From positions 806,001 through 870,000 of the forward strand of contig NZ_QXGL01000001.1 in the NCBI RefSeq assembly GCF_003951095.1: a stretch of 64,000 nucleotides of DNA. The letters run 5' to 3'. The translations under genes were made by a program, and so were the position numbers. Source of the stretch: Bifidobacterium goeldii. Lineage in GTDB: Bacteria; Actinomycetota; Actinomycetes; Actinomycetales; Bifidobacteriaceae. The notes below the pieces were generated by a model. It searched no databases, was not told the origin of the DNA, and saw nothing but the letters and a program-made list of their open reading frames with translations. Positions 15,637-24,628 of this stretch are shown piece after piece (position 1 is the first letter of the stretch; each line of letters opens with the position of its first letter).

Positions 15637-16662
15637 TCAGGGAACACGCCGCAGTGGAGCTCCGACCGAGCCACGCTGTACAAACGATGTCGGAACATAG
15701 CGTGATTCACCACGACTGCGATCTTCATCCGCAATCATGTCAAGCAGCATATCCACGCCTTGACGGCCCATATCCTCCGCCTGCTGCGAAATAATCGCAA
15801 TTTGCGGCGTCAACAAGCGGAACACAGCAATGTCATCAAACGAAATCACTGACATTTCGCCGCCAATATCAATACCGCGATCATGCAGCAAACCGATCAT
15901 CGTGATCATATCAGGCGAGTATGCGCACATAATCGCCGTAACACCCGCTTTCAACAAATGATCAAGCCCTGCTTTACGCGACACATACGTAGAGTCACAA
16001 TCAACCACTACCGCAGCCCCCTGCCCCAGCTGCGCCTCCTGCGCCACAGCGGAACGGAACGCCGCCTCACGTTCATTCACATTGAACGAGCCCAGCGACG
16101 AATGCGACACAAATCCAATATGACGATGCCCCAAACGCACCAGTTCACTAACCGCCTCACGAATACCCGGGTATGGGTCAGACACCACAAATGGCACCGA
16201 ATCCACTCCCGAGACAAGACGATCTACAAACACCAATGGCAGCTCGCGCGCGATCAACGATTGCACGCCCGGCGAATTCACACCTTGCGGCACCACAATC
16301 GCACCGTCGATGCGCTGCCCCAGCAGATTGCCAATAAACGCATCCTGACGCTCCACTGTCTCCGCCGACGTTCCAATCAGCGTGGAGTAGCCGCGAGCAT
16401 ACAGCTCGTCTTCCATTGAAGAGACGAGGTCAGCAAAGTATGGATTGCGCAAATCAGGCACGAGTAGACCAATGGTTTTTGTTTGTGCCGAACGCATCGC
16501 ACGAGCGCGCTGATCTGGCACGTATCCCATTTCGCGCACTGTGTTGAGCACCAGTTCACGCGTCTCGTCAGAAAAACGCCCTTTGCCGTGCAAAATCTGC
16601 GAAACAGCAGCAATAGACACGCCAGCCTTGTGAGCTATGTCTCGTATCGTCACGTAAGCCAT
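15637..16662 (-). CDS. LacI-family transcriptional regulator (nucleoside/ribose operon)
   Basis: This 341-residue repressor begins with the LacI helix-turn-helix VTIRDIAHKAGVSIAAVSQILHGKG and the hinge helix DQRARAMRSAQTKTIGLLVPD, followed by a periplasmic-binding-protein-like effector domain. GGAG precedes the ATG. It is transcribed in the same direction as the nucleoside cluster and lies immediately before its promoter. The effector domain resembles RbsR-type ribose or purine sensors, and the operon content supports ribose or nucleoside as effector; the exact ligand is inferred. Confidence 0.9.
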   Translation of the reverse strand: MAYVTIRDIAHKAGVSIAAVSQILHGKGRFSDETRELVLNTVREMGYVPDQRARAMRSAQTKTIGLLVPDLRNPYFADLVSSMEDELYARGYSTLIGTSAETVERQDAFIGNLLGQRIDGAIVVPQGVNSPGVQSLIARELPLVFVDRLVSGVDSVPFVVSDPYPGIREAVSELVRLGHRHIGFVSHSSLGSFNVNEREAAFRSAVAQEAQLGQGAAVVVDCDSTYVSRKAGLDHLLKAGVTAIMCAYSPDMITMIGLLHDRGIDIGGEMSVISFDDIAVFRLLTPQIAIISQQAEDMGRQGVDMLLDMIADEDRSRGESRYVPTSFVQRGSVGAPLRRVP

Positions 16663-16780
16663 GTCGTCTCCTTTGCACTACACCTCTCAGCTACGGAAAT
16701 ACTCCGTAACAACATGCGGCGGCACGGATCGGTACGCGTTCTATCAACGCCGCAGCACCACGCAACGTCATGCCGAGCGA

Positions 16781-16862
16781 TTGATATAACGTCATATCAA
16801 GAGTACGCGATGCAATTGTCAGACAATCACATATTGACGTTTATGACATTGTTGTCAATATT
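16781..16862. promoter_or_regulatory. Divergent promoter region with stacked palindromes
   Basis: The 373-base gap between the LacI gene and the SDR gene holds TTGATATAACGTCATATCAA (16781-16800, 7-bp arms), ATTGTC-a-GACAAT (16815-16827) and ATATTGAC (16831-16838) matched by GTCAATAT (16854-16861). Overlapping promoter-like pairs run both ways: TTGACG/AATATT (16834-16862) on plus and TTGACA/AATATG (16858-16830) on minus, each with 17 bases between. I see nothing else in the remaining bases. Confidence 0.5.
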
Positions 16863-17035
16863 GAGCGGATTTGGGACTACACTCGGAAGCCAAATTGGCT
16901 TGAGCTCAGCATCAACAGCAAGCAAACGGCAAGCATCTGAATCGGCCAGCGCGAATGCGGTTTCCACGCCGGCGTGGATGCGCACCGGCTGCAGCGCGCT
17001 ACATTCGAGCCGCAACACACAAGTAGGAGGCTGAT

Positions 17036-17899
17036 ATGGGACGTTGGGAACGCAGTGAACGTATAGCACAGTATTACGCGGGCGCGTCGGTGGTGATTAC
17101 CGGAGCAGGATCAGGTATTGGCCGACTGATGGCTGAGCGTATCGCCGAAGAGGGCGGCGACGTGGCAATCTGGGATATCAACGACAAGGCCGCGCAGGCC
17201 ACCGCCGACGCGATCAACCACTCCCCCACCGCCACCGGGCGGGCGTTCGCGTTTGCCGTGGACGTTACCGATGCGAATGCCGTGGCACAGGCTGCCGAAC
17301 GTACCGCCGCAGCCCTCGGCAAGGTTAACGTGCTCATTAACAACGCGGGCGTGGTTTCTGGTAACGATTTCGAGAATCTCACCGAGAAGCAGATCCGCCG
17401 CACGTTTGAGGTGAACGCACTGAGCTTGTATTGGACAAACAAGGCGTTTCTGCCGTATCTCAGACGGCAGGCGCGCGCCGCGACCGTCACTGTTGCTTCT
17501 GCGGCTGGACTGGTGGCCACCGCACGGCAGACCGATTACGCGGCCAGCAAGTTCGCTGCGGTTGGTTTTACGAACGCGTTGCGCAGTGAATTGAAGAAAG
17601 CCGGCTCGCATATTCACACGCTGCTGGTGTGCCCGTACTACATCAATACCGGTATGTTCGAGGGGGTGACGACCAAGTTCCCGCTCCTGCTGCCGATTTT
17701 GAGCCAGGAGAGGGTGGCGGATTCGATCGTTCGGTCGATTGCCACGGGCCGCGAGCGTTTGATTATGCCGCCGTTCGCTGCTGTTTCCACGATTGTGGCC
17801 GCATTGCCGCCGAAGATTGCCGATCCGATTTACAGCTTCTTCGGTATCAACGATTGCATGGATCATTTTGTGGGGCGCGCAGGCTCCAAGCGCGCATAA
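17036..17899 (+). CDS. Short-chain dehydrogenase/reductase
   Basis: A 287-residue classical SDR. The cofactor motif is TGAGSGIG (residues about 22-29), followed by an acidic residue in WDIND that favours NAD(H), the structural NNAG motif, and catalytic serine plus YAASK (Tyr and Lys). The C-terminal hydrophobic stretch and overall look recall the SDR16C group (retinol and long-chain alcohol dehydrogenases). GGAGG lies 5 bases before the ATG. An aldehyde dehydrogenase follows after 37 bases, suggesting stepwise oxidation of an alcohol to an acid. The substrate is unknown. Confidence 0.88.
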   Translation: MGRWERSERIAQYYAGASVVITGAGSGIGRLMAERIAEEGGDVAIWDINDKAAQATADAINHSPTATGRAFAFAVDVTDANAVAQAAERTAAALGKVNVLINNAGVVSGNDFENLTEKQIRRTFEVNALSLYWTNKAFLPYLRRQARAATVTVASAAGLVATARQTDYAASKFAAVGFTNALRSELKKAGSHIHTLLVCPYYINTGMFEGVTTKFPLLLPILSQERVADSIVRSIATGRERLIMPPFAAVSTIVAALPPKIADPIYSFFGINDCMDHFVGRAGSKRA

Positions 17900-17936
17900 T
17901 ACGAAACCACGCAGGAGCACGAAGGAGCATCATCAA

Positions 17937-19373
17937 ATGACTTCGATAAGCGAGGACACGTCGAAAACAACGCAGACGAATGGGAAAGCAACGTTTGACC
18001 GTCTTCATCACATGTTTCACGCGGATGTTTCACGACCGATTCGCTGGCGGCGCGAACAACTGACCGCAATGGAACGCATGCTGCGCGAACATTCAGGCGA
18101 TATTGCTCGAGCAGTACGCGCTGATTTAGGCAAACCGGCAGCTGAAACGATGCTGATGGAAATTGGGTTGGTGCTTGACGAGATCCGATTTGTTCGCGCA
18201 CGCATTGGCATGTGGGCGGCGCGCCAACCAAAACCGTTACATTATCTACTGCAGCCGGCGCTCGGCTGGACGGTTGCGGAACCGAAAGGTGTGGTGCTGG
18301 TTATCTCGCCGTGGAACTACCCAGTATTGCTCAGCCTCGAGCCAATGGTCGATGCGATCGCCGCCGGCAACTGCGTGTGCCTTAAACCGTCGGAACTGTC
18401 ACCACATACCAGCGCGGTTTTGGCCAAGCTTATCCCCGAATATCTTGATGAACGAGCCTTTGCGGTGGTTCAGGGCGGCCCCAAAGAGACTACGGAACTA
18501 TTGGAGCAGCCGTTCAATCACGTCTTTTATACGGGTGGCGGGCGCGTCGGTTCAATTGTGATGCAGGCCGCGGCGAAACACTTGACGCCGGTTACGTTGG
18601 AGCTTGGCGGCAAGTCGCCGGTGTTCGTGGATGGTACGGCAGATCTTAATGTGGCAGCTCGTCGTATTGCGTGGGGACGATTCATTAACGCGGGTCAGAC
18701 TTGCGTGGCTCCCGATTATGTGCTGGCCACCGCGGATGTTGCACAGAAACTAGCGGAGAAAATCAGTGAGGCGGTTACGCGCTTCTTCGGCGCGGATCCG
18801 CGGCAATCGGCCAGTTTCGGCCGTATCGTGAGCGAACGGCATTTCGACCGGATTGCAGCGCTTCTGCCCTCCCCGGATGTTCCCGGCAGCGGACGCGCGG
18901 TGTGCGGCGGCGAAACTGATCGCAGCGAGCGCTATATTGCGCCCACGGTTCTAGTCGATGTATCCGCGAAGGCTCCGGTTATGCAGGAGGAGATTTTCGG
19001 GCCCGTACTGCCGATTCTTACGATCGCTGATGCGGATGCGGCCGTTGAGTTCATTAATCGTCGGCCACGCCCATTGGCCGCATATGTGTTCACGCGGCGC
19101 TCGTCAACGCGGCGCCTGTTCGAACGGGAAGTCAGTTGTGGTGCGCTCGGGTTCAACCTGCCGCTTGGTCATCTGATTTCCAGCCGGCTGCCATTCGGCG
19201 GCGCCGGCGCCTCAGGGCTTGGCTCATACCATGGCAAGGCAGGATTCTTGGAATTCAGTCATATCAAAACCATGGTGAGCAAGCCGACTTTCCCGGACAC
19301 GCTCGAGCTCGTCTACCCGCCGTATGGCAAGGCAAAGCAGGCCCTGATCCGCACGGTCAGTCATCTGCTCTAG
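17937..19373 (+). CDS. Aldehyde dehydrogenase, class 3/fatty-aldehyde type
   Basis: This 478-residue enzyme has the ALDH catalytic glutamate region LELGGKSPVF and the nucleophilic cysteine in NAGQTCVAPDYVL, with the NAD-binding SPWNYPVLLSLEPM segment. Short length, the WNYP motif and the C-terminal GASGLGSYHGKAGFLEFSH match the ALDH3 group, which oxidises medium- and long-chain aldehydes. The start was set at 17937, where GGAG lies upstream, rather than at an ATG 48 codons earlier inside the SDR gene. It probably forms an operon with the SDR gene. Confidence 0.9.
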   Translation: MTSISEDTSKTTQTNGKATFDRLHHMFHADVSRPIRWRREQLTAMERMLREHSGDIARAVRADLGKPAAETMLMEIGLVLDEIRFVRARIGMWAARQPKPLHYLLQPALGWTVAEPKGVVLVISPWNYPVLLSLEPMVDAIAAGNCVCLKPSELSPHTSAVLAKLIPEYLDERAFAVVQGGPKETTELLEQPFNHVFYTGGGRVGSIVMQAAAKHLTPVTLELGGKSPVFVDGTADLNVAARRIAWGRFINAGQTCVAPDYVLATADVAQKLAEKISEAVTRFFGADPRQSASFGRIVSERHFDRIAALLPSPDVPGSGRAVCGGETDRSERYIAPTVLVDVSAKAPVMQEEIFGPVLPILTIADADAAVEFINRRPRPLAAYVFTRRSSTRRLFEREVSCGALGFNLPLGHLISSRLPFGGAGASGLGSYHGKAGFLEFSHIKTMVSKPTFPDTLELVYPPYGKAKQALIRTVSHLL

Positions 19374-19445
19374 CACCGTCATGGCTCGGCGCGCCCGTTC
19401 GCTGATTCAAGTATCGTTAAAGAGAAATAAAGGAAGGGAGGGATT

Positions 19446-19679
19446 ATGAGCGAAGAGAACACATTCACGATGATGGGCATCAAAACCCAGTGGGATGACA
19501 ACACCATCACGGTTACGGAACTCGGTTTCCCGCATCAGGCCACGTTTGACAATAACGGCAGGATTCTCTCCTCTTCCTTCGGCAAAGAAGGCGAATCATT
19601 CCTTCATCACTGGTTCGACCGCGTAAAGCCCACAGTCGATGGTCTACGCGCCATTGACCGGGAATACGCCGATGCCTGA
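19446..19679 (+). CDS. Small protein of unknown function paired with DUF4160
   Basis: A 77-residue acidic, soluble protein I do not recognise. The ATG has a strong GGAAGGGAGGGA upstream. The sequence suggests mixed beta strands (KTQWDDNTITVTEL, HQATFDNNGRILSS). Its last 8 bases overlap the next gene, so the two are translationally coupled. DUF4160 proteins commonly pair with small DUF2442 partners in possible toxin-antitoxin-like modules; this protein is not clearly DUF2442, so that parallel is only positional. Confidence 0.65.
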   Translation: MSEENTFTMMGIKTQWDDNTITVTELGFPHQATFDNNGRILSSSFGKEGESFLHHWFDRVKPTVDGLRAIDREYADA

Positions 19680-19944
19680 AGTCTTCAACTTCGCCGGATA
19701 CTCCATCTATTTCACAGCGCTGGATCGCGATCACGGCGTTCACGTTCACGTCGCCTACGGTTCCCGCCATGATCTCGCCCGATTCGTATTACATTCGGAC
19801 GGCACGGTGGTTCTGGCGCATAATAACGGAAAGCTTCCGGCAAAAACAATCAGACGTTTGCAGTTCTTCCTGACCGAGAATTACGACGACATCATTGTCG
19901 CTTGGCGCATGTTCTTTGGTGACGGCTACCACTTCGATCGCTGA
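19672..19944 (+). CDS. DUF4160-like protein
   Basis: A 90-residue protein with the DUF4160 pattern: an N-terminal Phe/Tyr-rich strand (GYSIYFTALDRDHGVHVHV), then a small residue-DG turn, GKLPAKTI, and the C-terminal helix ending ENYDDIIVAWRMFFG. The start overlaps the previous stop (ATG at 19672), chosen because it removes a non-conserved 11-residue extension. Biochemical function of the family is not established. A perfect hairpin follows the stop. Confidence 0.75.
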   Translation: MPEVFNFAGYSIYFTALDRDHGVHVHVAYGSRHDLARFVLHSDGTVVLAHNNGKLPAKTIRRLQFFLTENYDDIIVAWRMFFGDGYHFDR

Positions 19945-19962
19945 TATCAGCCAGATGATATG

Positions 19963-20004
19963 AGGGGGGAGTGCTCCGCAATATTTTGCGGAGCACTCCC
20001 CCCT
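19963..20004. terminator. Bidirectional hairpin terminator
   Basis: A 19-bp perfect stem runs from 19963-19981 to 19986-20004 around the 4-base loop TATT. It lies 18 bases past the DUF4160 stop and 7 bases past the ABC exporter stop on the other strand. The G6 and C6 ends take the place of a T tract. Confidence 0.75.
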
Positions 20005-20011
20005 CTGTCGA

Positions 20012-22030
20012 CTACTCGAGTTCCACAGCTCCGGTATACAACTGGTAATACTCGCCCTTCTGTGCGATCAGCTCGTCGTGCGAACCGCGTTCGATGATGT
20101 TGCCGTGGTCGAGCACCATGATCACGTCGGAGTTGCGCACAGTGGACAGGCGGTGTGCGATCACGAACACGGTACGACCCTTCATCAACGCGTCCATACC
20201 AGCTTGCACAACCTCCTCGGTACGGGTGTCGATCGACGAGGTAGCCTCGTCCAAAATCAATGCCGGCGAGTCAGCCACTGCAGCACGCGCGATGGAGATC
20301 AACTGGCGCTGGCCCTGCGACAAGCCGGAGCCGTCGCCTTCGAGCACAGTCTGGTAACCCTTGGGCAGCATGCGAATGAAGCCATCAGCGTTCACGAGCT
20401 TCGCCGCTTCGATGCACTCCTCGTCGGTGGCATCGAGTCGACCGTAGCGGATGTTGTCCATCACAGTACCGGTGAACAGGTTGACATCCTGCAGCACGAT
20501 GCCGAGCGAGCGGCGCAGATCAGGCTTGCGAATGTTCTTCACGTCAATGCCGTCGTAGAGGATCTGGCCTTCCTGAATGTCATAGAACCGGTTGATCAGG
20601 TTGGTAACCGTAGTCTTACCAGCACCGGTAGCACCCACGAGTGCCATCTTCTGGCCGGGCTTAGCAAACCAAGTGATGTCGTGCAGCACCGGCTTGTCGG
20701 GGTTGTAGCCGAAGGTCACGTTGGTGAAGCGCACATCACCCTGCAGGAGCGTCAAGCGGCCATCTGGCGAGGTAATAGCCTGCTCCTTGGCCTTGAGTGC
20801 CACTTCGCGCGCCTTGCCGTGCAGTTTCTCCGCGGCTTTGAGCGAACGCGTACCGTCGTCGCCAGCTTCGCGCTTCCACGCCCAGTGGCCTGTCTCATGG
20901 TCAACTTCCGTCATTGTGCGGCCGTCGGAAGCGAGTTCCACGTTGACGAGCGTCACGGTACCGTTGTCCGTTTCGACCGGCTCATCCATCAGCGCGAAGA
21001 TACGCGAAGCACCGGCGAGCGCCATCATCACCATGTTGAGCTGCATGGAGACCTGGCCGAGCGGATTAATGAACGAGCGAGACAAGGTAAGCAGCGAGAT
21101 TAGTGTGCCAAGCGTCAACGTACCAAAGCCGTTGAGGCCTACGTTGCCAACGCCAGCGAGTGCCATCGCACCGCCGACGATAGCGAGCAGGATGTAAAGC
21201 ACGTAACCCATATTGCCAACAACCGGCATGGTGACGTTACCCCACGTGTTCGCCTCTGCGGCCGCCTCGAACAGTTCCTGGTTCTTCTCATCGAAGGTCT
21301 TTTGCGTAGCGTCCTCATGGTTGAACACCTTGATGACCTTCTGGCCGTTGACGGATTCTTCAACGAACGCGTTGACGTCACCAAGCCACTGCTGTTGCTT
21401 AACGAAGTAGCGACCGGCTCGTCCGACGATTGCGCGCACGATATAGAACAGCATCACGGTGAACAACAGCACGAACACGGTGATCGGAATCGACAGCCAC
21501 AGCATGGAGATAATGGCGGCGATCGCAGAGATCATCGAAGCGAACATCTGCGGGAACGACTGGCTAATAGCCTGACGCAGCGTATCAGTGTCGTTCGTGT
21601 AGCGACTCATGATGTCGCCGTGCTCATTGGTGTCGAAGTAGCGAATCGGCAGGTACTGCTGGTGCGCAAACATGTCGTCGCGGATCTTTTTGAGCGTGCC
21701 CTGTTCGACAGTGACGATGAGCCACTGCCACAGCCAGCTGGCTGCAATACCGGCGACGTACAGGCATCCCATGAGCGTGATGGCGCGCAGCAGCGGCCCC
21801 CAGTCAGGGTTCGTGGCGCCAACCATCGGCAGAATGTATGTGTCGATCAGCGACTGGAGGAACAGTGCCGAGCCGGCTTGGGCGGCCGCACCGATGAGAA
21901 TACATACAACGATGGCGATAACGCGCCACCGGTATTGCATGATGTAGCCGAAGATGCGCTTAGTAGTACCAGGAGCAGGTTTGCCCATGCCCGGCTTGCG
22001 GTTCTTGAAGTTCTGCTTCGTATCGCTCAT
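20012..22030 (-). CDS. ABC exporter half-transporter with consensus ATPase site
   Basis: A 672-residue fusion of six membrane helices (residues about 30-330) to a nucleotide-binding domain. Walker A GATGAGKTT, signature LSQGQ, and Walker B ALILDEATS with the catalytic glutamate are all present, plus the H-loop IAHRLST. Between the two halves is an extra hydrophilic stretch of about 60 residues (roughly 365-425), rich in Lys, Ala and Glu. It overlaps the next gene by 4 bases. Together they form a heterodimeric lipid, peptide or drug exporter, probably repressed by the MarR protein at the head of the operon. Confidence 0.92.
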   Translation of the reverse strand: MSDTKQNFKNRKPGMGKPAPGTTKRIFGYIMQYRWRVIAIVVCILIGAAAQAGSALFLQSLIDTYILPMVGATNPDWGPLLRAITLMGCLYVAGIAASWLWQWLIVTVEQGTLKKIRDDMFAHQQYLPIRYFDTNEHGDIMSRYTNDTDTLRQAISQSFPQMFASMISAIAAIISMLWLSIPITVFVLLFTVMLFYIVRAIVGRAGRYFVKQQQWLGDVNAFVEESVNGQKVIKVFNHEDATQKTFDEKNQELFEAAAEANTWGNVTMPVVGNMGYVLYILLAIVGGAMALAGVGNVGLNGFGTLTLGTLISLLTLSRSFINPLGQVSMQLNMVMMALAGASRIFALMDEPVETDNGTVTLVNVELASDGRTMTEVDHETGHWAWKREAGDDGTRSLKAAEKLHGKAREVALKAKEQAITSPDGRLTLLQGDVRFTNVTFGYNPDKPVLHDITWFAKPGQKMALVGATGAGKTTVTNLINRFYDIQEGQILYDGIDVKNIRKPDLRRSLGIVLQDVNLFTGTVMDNIRYGRLDATDEECIEAAKLVNADGFIRMLPKGYQTVLEGDGSGLSQGQRQLISIARAAVADSPALILDEATSSIDTRTEEVVQAGMDALMKGRTVFVIAHRLSTVRNSDVIMVLDHGNIIERGSHDELIAQKGEYYQLYTGAVELE

Positions 22031-23952
22031 CGTGCTTCTCCTTCCTGCATAGTCTCTTGTGCTGGCTCCTGCACAGCAGCGCGCACTGCGGCGGCTTCTT
22101 GTGCTACTGCAGTATCGAGTGCCGCTTGGCCTTCAGCAGTGTTCTTCGTTTGGGATTCGTAAATCGACCGATACTCATCGCAGGTTTTGAGCAGCTCATC
22201 ATGCGTACCCTTGGCCATAATGCGACCGTTATCCATGACGAGAATCATGTCAGATTCCTGCACGGAGGCGACGCGCTGAGCAATGATGATCTTGGTGGTA
22301 TCCGGAATCTCATTGTGGAATGCGGCGCGAATCAGCTTATCAGTCTTGGTGTCAACTGCCGAGGTTGAATCGTCCAAAATCAGGATCTTCGGTTTCTTCA
22401 ACAGTGCGCGTGCAATGCACAAGCGCTGACGTTGACCACCAGAAACGTTGGTACCGCCCTGCTCGATGTACGTATCGTACTTGTCAGGGAATTCCTGAAT
22501 AAAGCCGTCGGCTTGTGCGAGCTGGCAAGCGTGGCGAATCTCCTCGTCGGTGGCGTTCGGATTACCCCAACGCAGGTTCTCGGCGATCGTGCCGGAGAAC
22601 AGCACGTTCTTTTGCAATACCATTGCGACCTGGTCGCGCAGAACTTCGAGATCGTAATCACGCACGTCGATGCCACCGACCTTGAGGGAACCGGAGCTGA
22701 CGTCATACAGACGCGGAATGAGCTGTACCAGCGACGACTTGGCGGAACCGGTGCCGCCGACAATGCCGACGGTCATACCAGACCAGATACCAAGATTGAT
22801 ATCATCCAACACTGGCTTTTCAGAACTGTCAGAGTAACGGAATGTGACGTGATCGAACGAAATCGAACCGTCCGGCACTTCCATGACCGGCTTATCCGGG
22901 TCAGTAACAGTGCTCTGTTCCTGCAACACCTGGCAGATTCGTTCAGCGGAAGCCTGCGAAATGATGATCATCACGAAAATCATCGACAGCATCATCATGG
23001 CCATGAGAATCTGCATCGCATAGGTCACCAACGCCGTCAAATCGCCAGTCGTCAAGCCCATTGCAGCATTGTTGCCGGAAGCAACAATCTGCTGGGCACC
23101 CATCCACGAGATGAGAATCATCGAAGCGTAAATGCAGAACATCATGATCGGGCTGTTGAAGCTCATAATGCGTTCAGCCTTAGTGAAGTCCTTGAAAATG
23201 CGCTGCGAGATACGATCAAACTTGGAAATCTCGTAGGATTCGCGGTTGTACGACTTCACTACACGAATGCCTTGCAGGTTCTCATCGACCACATTGTTGA
23301 GCGCATCGTACGTGTGGAACACGCGCTCGAACACTGGGTGTACGAGTACTGCGAGGCCGCATAGGCCGATAGCAAGAATCGGGATGCACGCGAGGAACAC
23401 CATTGAAATCGACGGCGAAATGCGGAATGAGAAAATCCACGCCACCACAACCATAATTGGTGCGCGTACGCCCATGCGAATCATCATGCCGTAGGCCATC
23501 TGCAGGTTCGTCACATCCGTAGTCAGACGCGTGATAATCGAACCAGTGGAGAACCGGTCAATATTGGTAAAGCTGAACGCCTGCACCTTCTCGAACTGGT
23601 CACGGCGCAAGTTCTTCGCGAAGCCCGCGGCCGCAATAGCCGCATACTTACCAGCAAGGAAGCCGCACGACAATGACACGAACGAGCACAGCAACAAGAT
23701 CAAGCCGAACTTGACGATAGCGGGCATACTGCCGCCGGTAATGCCCTGATCGATCAGCGAAGCCATAACCGTAGGAATTACGATTTCTAGGATGCTTTCG
23801 ATGATGACGAACAGTGGCGTCAGCAGACTTTCCTTCTTGTATTCGCGCATCGACCCGGCAAGCGTACGAATGATGTGCTTTGGCTTGTCTGGTTCAACGG
23901 CTTTACGCGACTGTTCGATAGCCGCCTCTGTGGCGGTTGGATTATCGCTCAT
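22027..23952 (-). CDS. ABC exporter half-transporter with degenerate ATPase site
   Basis: The 641-residue partner has six membrane helices followed by an ATPase domain with Walker A GGTGSAKSS, signature VSGGQRQRLCIARA and Walker B ILILDDST. The residue after the Walker B aspartate is Asp instead of the catalytic Glu, the usual mark of the non-hydrolysing site in heterodimeric exporters such as BmrCD or TM287/288. Start and stop overlap the neighbours by 4 bases each. The C-terminal tail is rich in Ala, Glu and Gln. Confidence 0.92.
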   Translation of the reverse strand: MSDNPTATEAAIEQSRKAVEPDKPKHIIRTLAGSMREYKKESLLTPLFVIIESILEIVIPTVMASLIDQGITGGSMPAIVKFGLILLLCSFVSLSCGFLAGKYAAIAAAGFAKNLRRDQFEKVQAFSFTNIDRFSTGSIITRLTTDVTNLQMAYGMMIRMGVRAPIMVVVAWIFSFRISPSISMVFLACIPILAIGLCGLAVLVHPVFERVFHTYDALNNVVDENLQGIRVVKSYNRESYEISKFDRISQRIFKDFTKAERIMSFNSPIMMFCIYASMILISWMGAQQIVASGNNAAMGLTTGDLTALVTYAMQILMAMMMLSMIFVMIIISQASAERICQVLQEQSTVTDPDKPVMEVPDGSISFDHVTFRYSDSSEKPVLDDINLGIWSGMTVGIVGGTGSAKSSLVQLIPRLYDVSSGSLKVGGIDVRDYDLEVLRDQVAMVLQKNVLFSGTIAENLRWGNPNATDEEIRHACQLAQADGFIQEFPDKYDTYIEQGGTNVSGGQRQRLCIARALLKKPKILILDDSTSAVDTKTDKLIRAAFHNEIPDTTKIIIAQRVASVQESDMILVMDNGRIMAKGTHDELLKTCDEYRSIYESQTKNTAEGQAALDTAVAQEAAAVRAAVQEPAQETMQEGEAR

Positions 23953-24488
23953 TTACTCTCCTCCTTCGTCTGATCGTTGTGTGTCATCTCCTGCTCCTGC
24001 ACCGAAGTAGCTGGTGTGCGCGGTTGCGTACCCGCGCGCTGTTCGAATTCGCGTTGCGCCGCACCGATGTTCTCCCTCATCCGGTGGATGCACGCGAGCA
24101 GCGTCTCGCGTTCTAATGGCGTCAATCCTTCGACCAGCAGTTCTTCCATTCGCTCGCCATTGGCCTTCAAATCAGCGACAATCGCGTCAGCCTTTTCGGT
24201 GAGCACAATGCGTTTGCAGCGCGCATCGTGAGCGACTGATTCGCGCACAATCAGCCCTTTTTTCTCCATCAACGCGAGTACTCGCGAAGCGGTAGAACGG
24301 GTGATGCAGAATTTGCGCTCGATATCATGCTGGTAGATCGGCCGATCGCGATTACGAGCGAGAAACAGGATGATATGCGCATTGCCACCGGTTGCCACAC
24401 GGGCTGATTCTGGCATGCTTTCGCCCAGATACCGGTCAACGGCTTTGCTCAGCGCCCTCATTTCAATACTGAGGACATGTTTGTCCAT
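23949..24488 (-). CDS. MarR-family transcriptional regulator
   Basis: A 179-residue winged-helix protein. The recognition region reads IYQHDIERKFCITRSTASRVLALMEKKGLIVRE, followed by the wing VAHDARCKRIVLTEKA, both typical of MarR. It is the first gene of a three-gene operon with the two ABC halves, overlapping them by 4 bases. Two copies of an almost identical palindrome lie just upstream, so autorepression together with the exporter is likely. The ligand is probably a substrate of the exporter, by analogy with MarR-ABC operons. Confidence 0.93.
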   Translation of the reverse strand: MDKHVLSIEMRALSKAVDRYLGESMPESARVATGGNAHIILFLARNRDRPIYQHDIERKFCITRSTASRVLALMEKKGLIVRESVAHDARCKRIVLTEKADAIVADLKANGERMEELLVEGLTPLERETLLACIHRMRENIGAAQREFEQRAGTQPRTPATSVQEQEMTHNDQTKEESK

Positions 24489-24511
24489 GATTGTTCCCCA
24501 TCACACATTTG

Positions 24512-24569
24512 TTGTATATGCAACATGACATCGTAATATAACCCACATACAACAGTTGCATATGCAACA
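24512..24569 (-). promoter_or_regulatory. Twin MarR operators
   Basis: GTTGTATATGCAAC (24512-24525) and the perfect palindrome GTTGCATATGCAAC (24556-24569) differ at one base and are 44 bases apart centre to centre, upstream of the MarR gene. A -10-like TATATT on the minus strand (24541-24536) lies between them. Confidence 0.7.
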
Positions 24570-24628
24570 TTCAGCGTGTCGAAGAAATCATGGAAATCGC
24601 GCACGCCATAGCGCGCCGCAACGATCAG

